A stretch of DNA of 64,000 nt, taken from contig CM028919.1 in assembly GCA_016801845.1 (NCBI GenBank), positions 11,358,501-11,422,500 on the forward strand. Reading direction: 5' to 3'. Source of the stretch: Polydactylus sextarius. Taxonomy: Eukaryota > Chordata > Actinopteri > Polynemidae. Positions 12,225 through 24,179 of the stretch are shown one piece after another (position 1 is the first letter of the stretch; every line of letters begins with the position of its first letter). The position numbers and the translations under genes were made by a program. The notes under the pieces were generated by a model. That model was not told the DNA's origin. It was given only the letters and a program-made list of their open reading frames with translations, and did no database searches.

Positions 12225-12490
12225 TAATATGAATTATTCACCCCTGAGAGACGTGGCTTTGGATGCTGGCCCTTGTTTTTAAAGAGCACCTTGTTTGCTC
12301 CTAATTTTACAGCCGGTCGGGCAGAAGTACAGCGGCTAACCTGCAGGTCAGGCTGACAGCTGGGAATTGCCATTTCCCCGTGCGCTTTCACTGCAGTTGC
12401 AGCGCCTGTGAGCACACACATAGAGGCTGAGTATATGTAGGCAGAGGTTACAGTGTACCTGAACTGCAGCAATGCCAGGATCATTACTTC
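12225..12490. promoter_or_regulatory. candidate conserved enhancer-like block
   Basis: Unique, moderately GC-rich sequence runs from ttaatatgaattattcacc to ggcagaggttacagtg. It contains a lower-AT core (ccggtcgggcagaag near 12313) that differs from its AT-rich surroundings. The minus-strand frame across it is open for 86 codons but has no recognisable protein features. The call rests on composition only. Confidence 0.3.
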
Positions 12491-12499
12491 ACTCTCCTT

Positions 12500-13520
12500 T
12501 CAGGGTTGAATCCACCTCCAGCCCTCTCTTTCACAACACCACCATCAGTATCACATATCACTATCAACCACACAACCCCATCCCACCTTTACACTGTGTA
12601 GTTTTGCTTTCTTGCTCACCCTAAGGCAGGAATATTTTCAACAGGCCATGGTAACGGCGTGCATGTATTGATTACACACTCTTATATTCACCCACACAGA
12701 CACAGGCGCAGCATCCAGTTTCACTTGTTAACCCATGACCTTATGGAATGTGGACTACTCAGTAAATCAGAGTTGTGGTGTGCAGAGATAGCGGGGAACA
12801 TACTGTACGTCCCTACTCGCTTTCATTTCTAAGTAGTGACTTGAATTTGCCTCTTGGATGTCATATATGACGTACAGTGTTTAGTAAAGACCCTGATTGA
12901 TGTGAATACAACATATTTTGACAGTTAATTCATCCCACAAAGCTTTTCGTGCTGCATTATGTATTTGTTAATATTTTTCCCAGCATATCTGAATCCAGGC
13001 AGTCGGTACAATTCTCTGCAAAGCATCACAGGCCCCAGGAGGCCAATGGTGTTTTGAACGAAAGACTCTCAAAACTTTGAATGCTTGAATTTCCAGTCAG
13101 CAAAATTGTCCGAGCCAGGGAGAAATGTACTGTATCTGCAAAGTGATGAAATATTGAGTCTGTTTTGATTATGAACTCACCCTTACCTCTGTTACCTCTT
13201 GTGACTTGGCTGAGATATTGATGAGGTGAGATTCTTTTTATTCACATTTTGCTTGTATGCTGTATTTCTGGTTTTCAGCTTAGAAAAGGGATGTTGTTTT
13301 AAAAAAGCTTTCCAGTCTCTTGTTAGCTGGCCTGGACTCACCCCACAAATTTCTCTCTCAGCTTTATTTTCGGCGGAGAGATGGGGATACTGTTACTGTA
13401 CTTCTACTACAATGTGTTTGGTTTGTACAGTATATAAAGAAATCCCCAACTGGCTAAAAGAACAATGTTAAAGTAGTTTAGTATTGTGGCCTGACAGAAC
13501 TGTAAAGCATACCCCCCCCT
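12500..13520. other. unique DNA with a 12-bp palindrome
   Basis: No gene is supported. A perfect palindrome gtcatatatgac lies at 12860-12871. A TATA-like sequence (agtatataaagaa) lies near 13430, but no associated transcript signal was found. Confidence 0.5.
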
Positions 13521-13522
13521 CT

Positions 13523-13546
13523 CACACACACACACACACACACACA
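13523..13546. repeat. (CA)12 microsatellite
   Basis: An uninterrupted CA tract preceded by a C8 run. Confidence 0.95.
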
Positions 13547-13784
13547 GTGCTTAGTGGCCCTGGTATTCTTATCCTACTGATTCAATCCTGAGAAATCTGA
13601 TTGGCAAACATCACCTTTAGGCCACAGAGGCTCCGCTGGTATTTCTGATACCGGCATGTTTCTATCCTCTATTTCCTCCTCAACATCCTTCTCTGCTCAT
13701 CAACAGCACACTTGCAAGAACAAACAACAGATTAGATACCAGAAAAAAAGCTGCCTGCTGTTGGCCCACATGGATGTGGCCCAG

Positions 13785-13890
13785 ATCTGGTGGTGAAGGG
13801 AGGGAGCTGTGGAAGCCTGCTGCCGGGCCGAGGGCCAAGGTTTGATCCCCAGTCGACTGGCGTCCTTCCAGCCCAGAGGAACGAGTGTTC
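13785..13890 (+). mobile_element. possible degraded tRNA-derived SINE head
   Basis: The segment contains a polymerase III box-B-like sequence, ggtttgatcccc (13839-13850), within 'aaggtttgatccccagtcga'. An upstream stretch (tggtggtgaaggg...agctgt) resembles the box A region of teleost tRNA-SINEs. Those, from memory, carry 'ggttcgattccc' followed by 'ctggggtccttt'. Here the following bases are ctggcgtccttcc. The match is degenerate, no tail or target-site duplication is visible, and an ordinary GC-rich unique block is the alternative. Confidence 0.3.
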
Positions 13891-14029
13891 TACTGCAGAG
13901 GAAAGCGTGGGGCTCGCACACCCCCCCTCCACCATCACCACCATCCCCCCGAGGATGATAGATGCTCTGTCCGCTCCCTACAGCAGGGAGAAAGCATTAG
14001 ACATCTGTATAATTGACTGAGGATGAGAG

Positions 14030-14300
14030 AAAAGAGGAGGAAAAAGGGTGGAAAAGAAAAAAGAGAGAGAGAGAAGCAGAGAGACAGATTGTGTGGGTGT
14101 GTGTTTGTACTTGAGTTAGACATTGGGTATGGAGTGTGTGTGTTTTAGTTGCTTCATCTGTGTGTAAAAATGAAATGGGAGACATTACACAGACTGAAAG
14201 ACATAAGAGAGGGAAAGTGAGAGAAAGAGGAACAGAGTGGTAGAAATTGAGAGCAGGGAGGAGCGGGAGGGCAGAGCGAGAGAGAGGTAGGGAGCTGGCA
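14030..14300. repeat. purine-rich simple-sequence region
   Basis: GA- and GGA-rich low-complexity DNA with short (GA)n and (GT)n runs. Frames through its complement give Ser/Leu/Phe-rich translations typical of such tracts. Confidence 0.7.
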
Positions 14301-14989
14301 CAGATGAGGCTGGCTCTCACTCAACAGGACATCCTTTCACACACATTACACATGTCCTCTCCAATCCTCTCACAGAAACAGCACTGGAGCTCCTCTGTCA
14401 AAAACAGGCCTGTACACTTCTGACTGATGAAACTACCACTATTTCATGGCGATGTAGAGCAAACTGGCAAAAGAATATTAATGTAATCCAAAGTCTCTTA
14501 GCCACAGAATTATTCCAAGGATTTAACATCAGGGTTTACCCTCACAATAGGCCATTGGCTGGCGTATGATCGAAGGGGGTAATCTTGTTGGGAAGAAAAG
14601 ACCATCATTTCTGAACAACAACACGAAAGAATTTCCCATCCTTTTGTCTCCAATACGAGCATGTCCAAAGAGATGGGTAAGAGGCCAACACACTACTAGC
14701 AAACAAAAACCAAATCTGTTCAAGTTAAGTGTGTTGGTTTTGCGCAATCACAGCACTAGACACCAACAAGAGCAATTGCATAACTCTCCATGACATCTGA
14801 AAGGGGCCCCGTTTAAAGAACATGCTCCTAAGTGCTGGCTAGCATCCACGTACCAAAGCTACCCCACAAAAGCGAGACTGAAAGATGGTGCACACAACTT
14901 TCCAGGGAAAATAACACAATTATAAGAGTACACAGACTTGTTCATTATTAATGGAGTTGCTTTTCAACTGCCTCACTGAAAAGACCTCT

Positions 14990-15480
14990 CAATAATTTAT
15001 CACCATGGAGACGCATGTCAAGTCAGTGTGCTTGGACACTTCATGAATATCAAATAAATATGCAAAACAAAAGGGGTATACACCATTAAGCACATTTTAA
15101 ACTGCTTTACTGAGGTTTGCAACAAATTGCGGATCCTTGATTGTTCTTGGCACCATAACATCAATCACAATTGTCCGATTTGATCTCGGTTCTGATGAAA
15201 ATTCTTGATGAAACACTTTCTGAGCCACTGTACTGTAATGACTGTGCCACTTGGTGTATAACGATTGGTTTGAGGAGCACGAGTGGAGAGAGAGTAACGT
15301 GGCTGTTACTGTTAGATTATGCTTTAATGACGACCCTCGATCAGTTATTAACAAGACAACGTTTCTCATTAGTTAATTGAATATCTTACATAATGGAGCC
15401 CACGCTCCCTGTGACTTTGGATTTATTCAAAGCATTAGAGGATGATGAACTCGAGATGAGAGGGCTGAACGATATTCTTT
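14990..15480. promoter_or_regulatory. candidate conserved non-coding block
   Basis: About 500 bp of non-repetitive sequence has several AT-rich cores (caataatttatcaccatgg, catgaatatcaaataaatatgc) and CpG-containing segments (tctcggttctgatg, tgacgaccctcgatcag) that are unusual for the neighbourhood. Both strands hold 70-90-codon frames that look like chance. The call is inferential. Confidence 0.3.
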
Positions 15481-15787
15481 CTTTATCATTACTAACAGCC
15501 TGGTGAGACGTATAGTAAAGGAAGCTATGGGAATTAGACTGTGAAGCTGACTCCTGGAGTGACAGCCATTAACATGGGAGCAAAGTTATGTGAGAATTCA
15601 TGTGTTGTACTTACAATGAATTATTCATGATTTAATAATACTGCACTTTAACAGGTGGCAAAAATCTAAGCTTGAAATTGACAGTTTTGCATAAAGCGGT
15701 ATCGTGATGGCCTGCTGATATATTTTAGCATATTTATTTCAAGCAAAAATCCTGGTCGAATAGCATATTTAGAATCATTTTTTAGCA

Positions 15788-15804
15788 TTTTTTTTTTTTT
15801 TTTT
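15788..15804. repeat. poly-T17 tract
   Basis: A homopolymer run. It lies about 130 bp upstream of a dispersed repeat copy but is not clearly part of it. Confidence 0.9.
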
Positions 15805-15924
15805 ATCAATTATCTTCCAGTATTAGCCTGCAACTACACTCTTTTGGGTCCTTCACTCTGCTCTCATTAGAGGACTGGATAATCTAAATATGCCACCTTA
15901 CTGGCATCAAACAAGATAAGTTAG

Positions 15925-16075
15925 TGAATAACTGGTGAACATGGTGAAATATTTAGCAGCTTAACAGCCAGATATTTTCCTTAGGAGTAGGGGGATACTG
16001 AACGACAGCTAAAAGGAGAAAGAATATTGGACTTTTGGTCACAAGACTTTAATGAAAAGCTAATATTGCTTTGTT
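15925..16075 (+). repeat. dispersed teleost repeat, copy A
   Basis: Contains tttagcagcttaacagccag, then atattttccttaggagt, then agaatattggacttttggtc. It resembles a dispersed repeat that I recall as widespread in percomorph fish, with 'TTTAGCAGCTAAAGAGCCAG' and 'ATATTTCCCTCAGGAGT' cores. A more diverged relative lies at 57420-57560, in the same orientation. The repeat class is not known to me. Confidence 0.6.
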
Positions 16076-16139
16076 TCTATTAAATGTGTAAACAGGCAAC
16101 TGTTTTCTATATCATTCTTATGAGGCTGATACATTATCA

Positions 16140-16470
16140 GTGTTATGCTGTACAGCTTATTGTGCTTCCGGAAAAGCAGCCCAACGAAACAAAATTATTG
16201 CAGCTTTAAAATTCTCTGATAGAGGCATTACAGCCGTTTCATTCAATGCCACACTCTGTAATGAGTTCAGGAAAAGCTCTGAGCCAGTGATAAGAAAACA
16301 TTTTAAATTCTACAACAAAAGTCTGAATGCTGTTAATAAGCAGGGTTTACGCAGGTTCAGTAGTCAGACAACATGTTGTGGAGCAGCTAGCTGTCATGTT
16401 GCTTCTTCACTGAATGCCATGCAAATGACTGGCTCTCCCATAAGACTGCTACTTCTCATTTGGTTTGCTT
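16140..16470. promoter_or_regulatory. possible regulatory block with octamer
   Basis: Unique sequence with an ATGCAAAT octamer at 16419-16426, close to a short palindromic core (agcagctagctgtcatg). A 110-codon frame on the + strand spans it, but the translation has no recognisable motif and I consider it accidental. Confidence 0.25.
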
Positions 16471-16479
16471 AATTCGGGT

Positions 16480-18976
16480 CTTATAGTTGTACATAACATG
16501 CCACACATAACTGTCTCGTCTTCCCTCACTCTGTCTCTCTTTCTCTTCCCGCTACTCACTCACACAAGCACATACACTTTGACATCACCCACTCTGTAAA
16601 GACAATGGCAGTAACTTGTACATAGAGATGCCGCTCTGACTTTCATTAATGTACCACATTTTATCAAAGGAACTACGGTGCTCCATTTCCAAAAACAAAT
16701 CTATTTTCATTTCCTCTCCATTTGGGCGAAAACACTTCATCCATTGTCTGAGTGCCGTGATTGAGAAAACAGCATTTGAACACAACATGCAAAGATACAC
16801 CCTGTTTTGTGCATGCATATCCATGTGTATCTGTTTATTCTCTGTAGATGAAATTCATGTTTATAGATGCGCAACACATCCTGTTAGCTTAGTCAGGTCA
16901 GAGTTGAGGGTTACAGTATGTGAGTGTATGCTTGCCCGTGTGGGTGTCTGTGCATGTTTATCAGGGTATTGGAGATGTGGGCCTATTTGGGGGGTCTCAA
17001 AGCAAGCAGGTGAGAGTCATGCTGGGTGTTCTCTCGGTTCAGTGCTAATGGAGTTCAATCCGGATATCTCCTCGCCCCGTACGTTCCAGTACCCAATCAT
17101 TATGGACTTGCTAATTTTGGTTTTGCACCCTGGGTGTGTGTTTGACAGACAGAGGTATATAGACCATAAATATGTAGTTTTTTTTTCTCTATGTGTGAGC
17201 ACATGGCCAGTCAATCAAATCTAAAGACCAGAGGTTGGGGAATGCACAGTGGACATAAAGACACATCCAACCTGATTTCGGCATTGCTTCCTCTATTTTA
17301 ACCAAAACAACATTAATTTTGTCAAACATCAATAATGGCAAAAATATATTTTTTAGTGCTTTAATGCTGTCTGAGATGAATGGGTCTTGGTGAAAGCTGA
17401 CAAAACAAACCTGTAAACCACTAACGATTAGACCACGACTTTGAAAACATGCACAGCAACACAAAGTAAGTTAAAGTAGTTTACATAACCGAGAAATGAT
17501 GTTGCAAATAAAAGTTAGACATCACTTCCAGTTGGACATCCTTCAAAATGAGTCATACAGGTTAAATTCCAAGTTCAACATTGGTAGCCAAACATCAAAC
17601 CTTCCTGTTGATGTTGATTTACGAAATATCATGACATTATCCAAAGTTTTAGCTTCTTCAGTCAAGCTAGTGACCATTGACTAAGCGAATGAATACAGCT
17701 TCTGAATGATTAATTGTTTTGAAAGGAGAATAGAGGTGTTTGTAATAATGCTTGGTAAGCAGGAATGACAGAGAATGATATGTGGACTTAATAACGAGAG
17801 GAGCATGAACAATGACCAGCGTGGTATCTGTACATATGAAAGGTTGAAACAGTTGTGGCATAAAATGATGGAAAAAAAAAATAGATTTTAATGTCTTTAG
17901 CTTTCAATGATTCAAACTCGAAATCTGGTATCGATGACAACACCACATTCAATACTGTATAAATGGTTTCCTATGGTTATTAAGGGAATAAAACCTTTAA
18001 AACAGTGAACTTGGTGGTCTCAATCATAAATCTGCATCTTCACCGAAAGTGAGAATGCTGACGTAGAAAACGTTTGCCTTCTTTATTATGAATGAGGACG
18101 TGAAAAGGACCTCGTCAGTGATCCCACATCAGCACTTCCCCCCCGTGACACTCAATACTCCACTTGATAAATGTCATTGTCTTTTCATGTAAGTGTGCTG
18201 CAAAAGTTCACCTCTATTGAGAGCAGTGGGTTGGCTCTTTCTTTTCACAATGTGTGAGATCAGGCATCAGTGCCTCTGAAAAGCTTGTTCAGCACAAACA
18301 TGGTGAAACAGGAGAACCTTGTCACCAAACTAAGTGTCCAAACTAGGATTTGCATCACCCGTGATGCCCAATATTTCATCACATGTTGAAACCGTAGATA
18401 GAGGTTAGACAACAGACAGCACTGTAAAGACAGCATGAAAAATACCCCATATGGCGTGCTGCAACCACTGTGTAGTAGCTGAAAATAAACCTTGTTTTGT
18501 TCATGCAGGATCACTCTTTCAATTTCCTGCTCTCCTTTGCTCCCTCTGTCCTTCCCACTTCTCTTTCTTTGTTCCTCTCTTCTGTTATTGTTCACCCATA
18601 AACAGAGCAGCCACTTCATACATCATCTGCCCCTGTGGAACTCAGAGGTGCTCGGCTCTTTGTATCGAAGCTCAGGGATCCTACTTCCTTCTTGAATATG
18701 CAGAAATGGATTACTGTGTTAATGTTCTGTTTTCAGGACCGATCTTATGATCCACAGCCTTTCCAGCTCTCTTCAACACAAAGAGAAACATGGTGCAGTA
18801 GGTAGTATAGAAGAAGAATTTACAATGCTATGATCTTATAATTCTTCACTTTCTCTCTCGCTTACACTGCTGGTCCATGCTGAAGTGGGTGTATTGATCT
18901 ATTTACCTTACTCACTCTCCCTTCCCCTCTCTGTCTTTCTGTTCCCTCTTGCTCCATCTGAACCCCCCCCGCCCCA
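16480..18976. other. unique and low-complexity DNA, no gene
   Basis: The longest frame here (16649-17224, + strand, about 190 codons) is cysteine-rich and partly translated TG-rich sequence. I see no domain, signal sequence or splice context that makes it a gene. An ATTTGCAT octamer sits at 18348-18355. Otherwise the stretch is ordinary. Confidence 0.5.
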
Positions 18977-19012
18977 TCTCTCTCTCTCTCTCTCTCTCTC
19001 GCACACACACAC
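18977..19012. repeat. compound (TC)n-(CA)n microsatellite
   Basis: About 12 TC units, a single G, then five CA units, preceded by a C-rich run. Confidence 0.9.
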
Positions 19013-19029
19013 ATGTACACTCTATTTCC

Positions 19030-19320
19030 CATAACAGATGTACCATTTCATCAGATGAAGACCAAGGCCAAGCTTTGAGCTTTCAGTGCTACATGGGATC
19101 CATTTAATTTGCAGCAAAATGAAGGGAAATGAGGCCAGATCTGCTAGGCTCAACTGCACCATCCCGGTCATAATGAGCAGCAGCTAATCAACCTCATCCA
19201 TTTACTCAAAGATGAGAAAAGCATCACATGTCCAGCAAAACGTCTCCGCGGCATCATTTGCTATTATATACTCAGCAATATTCACTTGTCAATGCTCAAT
19301 TTTACAGCGTTATGGTAAAT
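19030..19320. promoter_or_regulatory. candidate conserved enhancer-like block
   Basis: This compact non-repetitive segment has a mixed-composition core (gaaatgaggccagatctgc, gcagcagctaatcaacctc) bounded by microsatellite DNA on the left. Coding potential is nil in all frames. Texture is the only evidence. Confidence 0.35.
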
Positions 19321-19329
19321 ATGTAAGTG

Positions 19330-20703
19330 ACTGCCACAAACAGTATATGTTTACTTGTGTGACTAAAGAGAATGTTAAAGCATGGTGACCCATGATGAAA
19401 TTAACTTAACGTAGATGGATAATGCAATGCAACCTCATTTTAATGCGTAGAAAATAAGCTGCATCTTCTTTATCCTGGACGATAATCTATCACCTTACAA
19501 TTACTGTGTACACGTCTCCGTTCTACTAATATTTCAACATGTAAATGCATTTCCAGGAACTGAAGCAGAACAAATGTATTAAAGAACAAATTGTTTCTTC
19601 CTAGTTAATGGGTATGTATTTCCTATAACACATAGAAATCAGACTGACTATGTTTTATAATGTGTTGAACAACAGCCACGTTCAATCTGTATTCATCAAC
19701 AGCTGTGGTAAACAGTCTAAAATGCACCTTACATATCTGTAGCCTAGTTCTCTAAAAAGGGAATAAAAATGCTCACCAAACTTTTTACCATGCACAGCCC
19801 ATTTGCTATTCTTGACATGAAATAGAGTTGGCCTCTCTGAGGGATAGGGGGTCTGTTTTTGCTGATACTACTCTGGTGGTGAGGGAGCGCAAGGTGGGCT
19901 AGGAGGGGTGGGCTGCTGCTGCTGCGGGAGCCAGAGAGAGCCAGAGGTCCAGGGCGTGTCGAGCCACCAGTCACTGTTGGATGTTAATGTACTGAATAAC
20001 AATCTAAACCGATCTGTCATTAACATCTGTAACCAGCATGCAGTGCTGAATAACTAACGACTTGAGCACATAAACTGGGTGAGAAAAGCAAACAACCCGT
20101 GGAAACTTACAGTGATCATGAATAACAAAGCGTGCGCCTTTTAAGTGCCCTGGGAATTCAGATGGTGGGCATAGATACAGTGGAAGCACGCTGTGGCAAG
20201 TTCCAGTGTCTTGGCTTTCTCCAGAGAATCAAAGACTTTCGAATTTAAAAAAATGCTTCACATTCACTGGAAACACTTTATGAAAGGTTTATGAGATACT
20301 CTCCCTAAAGGGCCTTAAACAATTACAAACTCATCCTCAACTACTGGATATGGTTTAGTTTGCGGTAGGGAGAAAAAGTAACTGCGCCACAACTGCCTCA
20401 ACCAACAACAGTGTTCTATTTTCACTACTCTCTTCTTGTTTTCTCTCTTTTCTTTTCCCTCTTATTTTTCTTTCTCACTGCACCCGCAATAGGAAAAAAA
20501 AAAAAGTCAAAGCATTATTCGAATCCGCACCACCTGAACAGAGATTACACATACTGCAGCTTGAAGTGACTGATAAAAAAAGTGATAAATTGATTCACAG
20601 ACATGGCTGAATGAGTGAAGTGACACCACATTCCTCTAGAGCTTTCTGTGTATTTGTGTGTGTATGTGTGTGCTTGTGTTTAATTCCACGGCTGTTTCTA
20701 CAG
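19330..20703. other. unique non-coding DNA
   Basis: No supported gene in about 1.4 kb. A GC-richer patch at 19860-19980 contains a short CTG run and purine-rich sequence. It gives an Arg/Ser/Pro-rich frame on the minus strand with no recognisable features. Confidence 0.5.
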
Positions 20704-20724
20704 TTTTTTTTTTTTTTTTTTTTT
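20704..20724. repeat. poly-T21 tract
   Basis: A homopolymer run, possibly the tail of a minus-strand retroposon, although no element body is recognisable next to it. Confidence 0.9.
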
Positions 20725-20827
20725 AGTTTTTTTGTCTTGCATTGGGCAGCAGCCGTACCTCTTGAGACACAGTCCCTCTGGAAGTCCATCAACGCAACAT
20801 GGTCAGCAGAGCAAAATGTGTGAGCGC

Positions 20828-20848
20828 GAGAGAGAGAGAGAGAGAGAG
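20828..20848. repeat. (GA)n tract
   Basis: A short dinucleotide tract within otherwise unique sequence. Confidence 0.9.
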
Positions 20849-20849
20849 G

Positions 20850-22270
20850 AGGCATGCTTGTGTGTGCTGAACAAGCACGCTGATGCACACAGCTCCGCTC
20901 CGCACCTCTCCCGTTCACTATTGCACTGCAGTTTCATCATCCACGGCACAGGTTTGATAGGCAGTTCCTCTTATTAGAAAACCTGGAGGGGGCGAGCCAG
21001 TGTTAAAATGAAACCCTCTTTATCAAATTGTGATGAAGTGCCTGAAGTGAACACAAGGTTAACTAAATTGCATATCCCCTCTGCCGAACTCTTTACACTC
21101 TACCATCACCTCAGCACACAGAATTTTAAGACACAGAGTGGTTTTGTAAGTACAAACGAGATGAGAGAGCTGTTTCTTTCCCTTAAATCACTATGAAATG
21201 TGTCTTACTTGTTAGAATTGTAGCTTGGTTCTAGCCAGGGGCTGAGATGAGGCGCCTGAGGTATTTCTGGGTCTCCAGCATCACACCAAAGCTACTGTGT
21301 GCTCTCTCTCCACCACACCTTGACAGTGACTTTGTGTGACAGCAGATATAATGTGATTTCTCCTGTCCCCGGGGTTTGAGGCTGATGATGGAGACTTCTG
21401 GGTTCTGCTTTGCTCACCGGCGACAGTCATGACAGAAAGAAAAAAATGCTTGAGCATGATGATCAGTGGCATTTTTCACACGGCTTGGAGATCCCTCAGT
21501 CTGTGCCCTGTTGCCCATGCTTCACTGACGTAAAAATTAGGTCCCTACATTCAGGCGGAAATTTCCCAGTCTGGGTTTGGACACAATCACATCAGCTCGC
21601 TGACACACTGTCAAGTGTTTTTAGCATCTTCTTTTTCTTTAACTCAAAACAAATACTGCCTAGCACTCAGTATATTTTGGTTTGTTTTACTATATTGTCA
21701 TGAGTTCACTGCGATAGAATGGTGGGGATACATAGGGCATCACTTGTGCTGTAAATGTGTCACATCAGGTGAATCTGTGGTGTCTCATAGCTGCGGGCTG
21801 TACAGGCCTCTGCTGTCTCAGCAGCTTACAGGTAAAAATAAAGCTAACCGCTTCTGTCATGTGTGTTTGTTTGTGTTTTCAACATATAAAGTCTATCTGT
21901 CTGAGGTTTACGTGTGAAGACAAGCAGCTGTAGTTGTAGATTGTGCTAAAATGACTGGATCAGCATTTGATTATTAGTCAATTAACACCTTTTTTCATGA
22001 CTGATCATCTGTGATTCCCTGAGTCATTTAATGAGGAAAAATGGCTTCCGAATGTATAAAATGATTCATTTAATAAAATCTTGTTTGGGTTGTTGATCAG
22101 TCACCAAAGCACAGTGAAGATTTCAACATGAGAGAGAGACAGTAACTGTAAAAAAACAGAAGCCAAAAAACTTAGCTAATGAGCCAAAGAACAGTCACAG
22201 AAACAGGAATTTTAATTGTATTTGTACAAAGGAAATATAGAAGATTTATAACATTAACCAGTGAGCTTTA
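20850..22270. other. unique non-coding DNA
   Basis: No gene is supported. A donor-like gtaagtac at 21147 follows an acceptor-like tcacctcag (ending 21116) with 30 bases between. This is one of several chance-level acceptor/donor pairs in the window. Confidence 0.5.
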
Positions 22271-22274
22271 AAGG

Positions 22275-22460
22275 TGCTGGTAGGCAGATTTTTACTGTCT
22301 TTGGAAAGAGACAATAAGCTGATTTTATGTTTCTACTGTTGCTAAATGCTAAGCAATGTTGATGGAAGCAGCTGCATATTTATCAGACAGGAGAATGTAT
22401 CGATCTTATCTGTCTCTCAGCTAGAAAATGAACTGAAAGTGAAACTCATTCATAATATAT
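22275..22460 (+). repeat. dispersed teleost repeat, aged copy
   Basis: Contains in order: tgtctttggaaagagacaa, a gctaaatgctaagcaatg-like segment, agctgcatatttatcagaca, ggagaatgtatcgatctta and ctgtctctcagctagaaaa. This order matches a repeat that I recall as very abundant in fish genomes, with 'TTTGGACAGAGCCAGGCTAGC', 'GTGCTAAGCTAAGCTAA', 'TTCATATTTA..GTACAGACATGAGAGTGGTATCGATCTTCTCATCTAACTCTC'-type modules. The copy here is clearly diverged. Confidence 0.65.
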
Positions 22461-22479
22461 TATTTTGAATAAATTATTT

Positions 22480-23580
22480 CCTGAAAAAAATCTAAAATAT
22501 CAAATAAAAGTTTATTCATATATTCAGTATGAGAAGTTTTAAGTCTCCCACTCACACCAACTCTGAAACTGAACTTGATGAATGGGTCGTGTCTGTCACC
22601 TCTTCCACTACTGTGTCTCCACCTTTTGCCCACACTGACACCACACGCAAATTAACAGCAAACAAAAATAAATAACCTGGATGTCTTTCACCCTAATAAC
22701 CCCCTAGGTACTGAACAAATGCAACTACGGTCATTGTTAAAGGCTCCAGTCAACGCTTAGACAATCACACTCCCTCGTTTATGAAACACTGAATCCCGGC
22801 TTCCTTCCTCCCTTCCTTCCGGCATTTTATTCCATCTAAATAATGCAGCCACAAGGAGTCATTGGGGGGATCCATTATAGAGAGACTGATATAGAATGCT
22901 GGGATGCATGATCAGACACTCTTATCACTTTCACAGAGCATGTTATAGTGCAGTGGGGAGAACTTTGTATTGTCATGTCTCTCCTAAGTGCTTAACCCTT
23001 TGGTTGATGTGATAGCGATACGCAATCTGAACAGTTTGAGATATATTGTAGAATTCCCCCATCTGCATTAGATCCAGATGATGTACGATAAGGCTTGGGT
23101 ATGAGCTCATGGAGTATGGTTAAAGGACATTTCAGGGCCTGGGTGAAATTAACTTTGTGCTGCAACAGCTAGTGTGAAGTGAGTGACTACAGCCGTCATG
23201 GTTAGTGAAAGAGGATGAGAAAAAAATCTATCCAGCAGCCACACAGGAGACACAAAAACACTCCTGTATCCATGCGAAGAAGCTTCTGAGGCAGTGAGGG
23301 CACTGGTGAAAAATGTCATAATAAGATTGGAGGCATTGAAGAAGCCAACCTTGGCAGATGATTTATTTGATGTCTATTCATTTTATTCTCAGCAGCTTCT
23401 TTGAGAGGATACTGTTAATTACATATAGTCTATTGAAGAGCAAATGAGCTTGACAGTGTTCCATCATGTTGTCACTGGAGAGACAGAGAGAGCGAGGCAG
23501 AAAGAGAGAGAGTTTGCGTGGGCATGCACGTTCGCAGGTGGACTCTGTTCTGCTCTCTCTCCTCTCCACTAATCTGCCTG
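22480..23580. other. unique non-coding DNA
   Basis: No gene or named repeat. The minus-strand frame near 23378-23569 is open through purine-rich simple sequence only. Confidence 0.5.
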
Positions 23581-23584
23581 TCAG

Positions 23585-23960
23585 TAATGAAGTCTGAGGC
23601 TTAAGTGTGGGAGAGAGCAGGCGTCATCCATTAGTCTCATCCATTTCCATTAATGTTCACGGATTACTTATTATTCCCTGATTAATAAACACTAGGCAAG
23701 TGTGTCCTCACAGCAGCCTCAATAAGCACAGCTTCATTAATGATTAGTATTAAGGCTATTAATATCCCAGTTGCTGGCATTCACAGCCAACTCGACCTAT
23801 ATTAGTATTATTATTATTATTTTTGTGAGTGCGCGAGAGCATGTTAATGTTTGCCAGAGATGAATAAATATAGGTGCATTAGTCACTGACATTAGCTGCT
23901 ACTTTCAAGGTAATAATTTCATAAACAATTCACATTACCTTGGTATTTGGACATCCTCAA
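23585..23960. promoter_or_regulatory. candidate conserved enhancer-like block
   Basis: Very rich in ATTA/TAAT cores: ccattaatgttcacgg, tccctgattaataaacac, cttcattaatgattagta, aggctattaatatccc. The sequence is non-repetitive apart from a short (ATT)n at 23805-23822. Dense homeodomain-type cores in unique sequence are typical of developmental enhancers. No activity can be shown from sequence alone. Confidence 0.4.
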
Positions 23961-23962
23961 GC

Positions 23963-23986
23963 AAAAAAAAAAAAAGAAAAAAAAAA
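23963..23986. repeat. interrupted poly-A tract
   Basis: Two A runs separated by one G. Confidence 0.9.
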
Positions 23987-24107
23987 GTAATCCAATTAGT
24001 AAAATGAAACTGAGTGAGGCGCTATTGATTTTAGAAAAAAACATTACACAATCAATTTTGGAGAGGTAATGAAATTCCTTTACTTTGAGCTAAAAAATAA
24101 AAGTGTT

Positions 24108-24128
24108 TGTGTGTGTGTGTGTGTGTGT
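24108..24128. repeat. (GT)n microsatellite
   Basis: A GT tract adjoining the dispersed repeat that starts near 24180. GT/CA runs commonly flank that repeat family. Confidence 0.95.
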
Positions 24129-24179
24129 ATGCACAGGCAACTGTACGTTTGTAGCATAATTTCATGTTAGGCATGCCAC

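Noticed and set aside
13425..13440. TATA-like agtatataaagaa
   Set aside because: Such words are common in AT-rich DNA; no initiator, start codon or exon follows.
16649..17224. 191-codon open frame on the plus strand
   Set aside because: Cys/Val-rich from TG-rich DNA, with no recognisable motif. Its length is within what biased composition produces.
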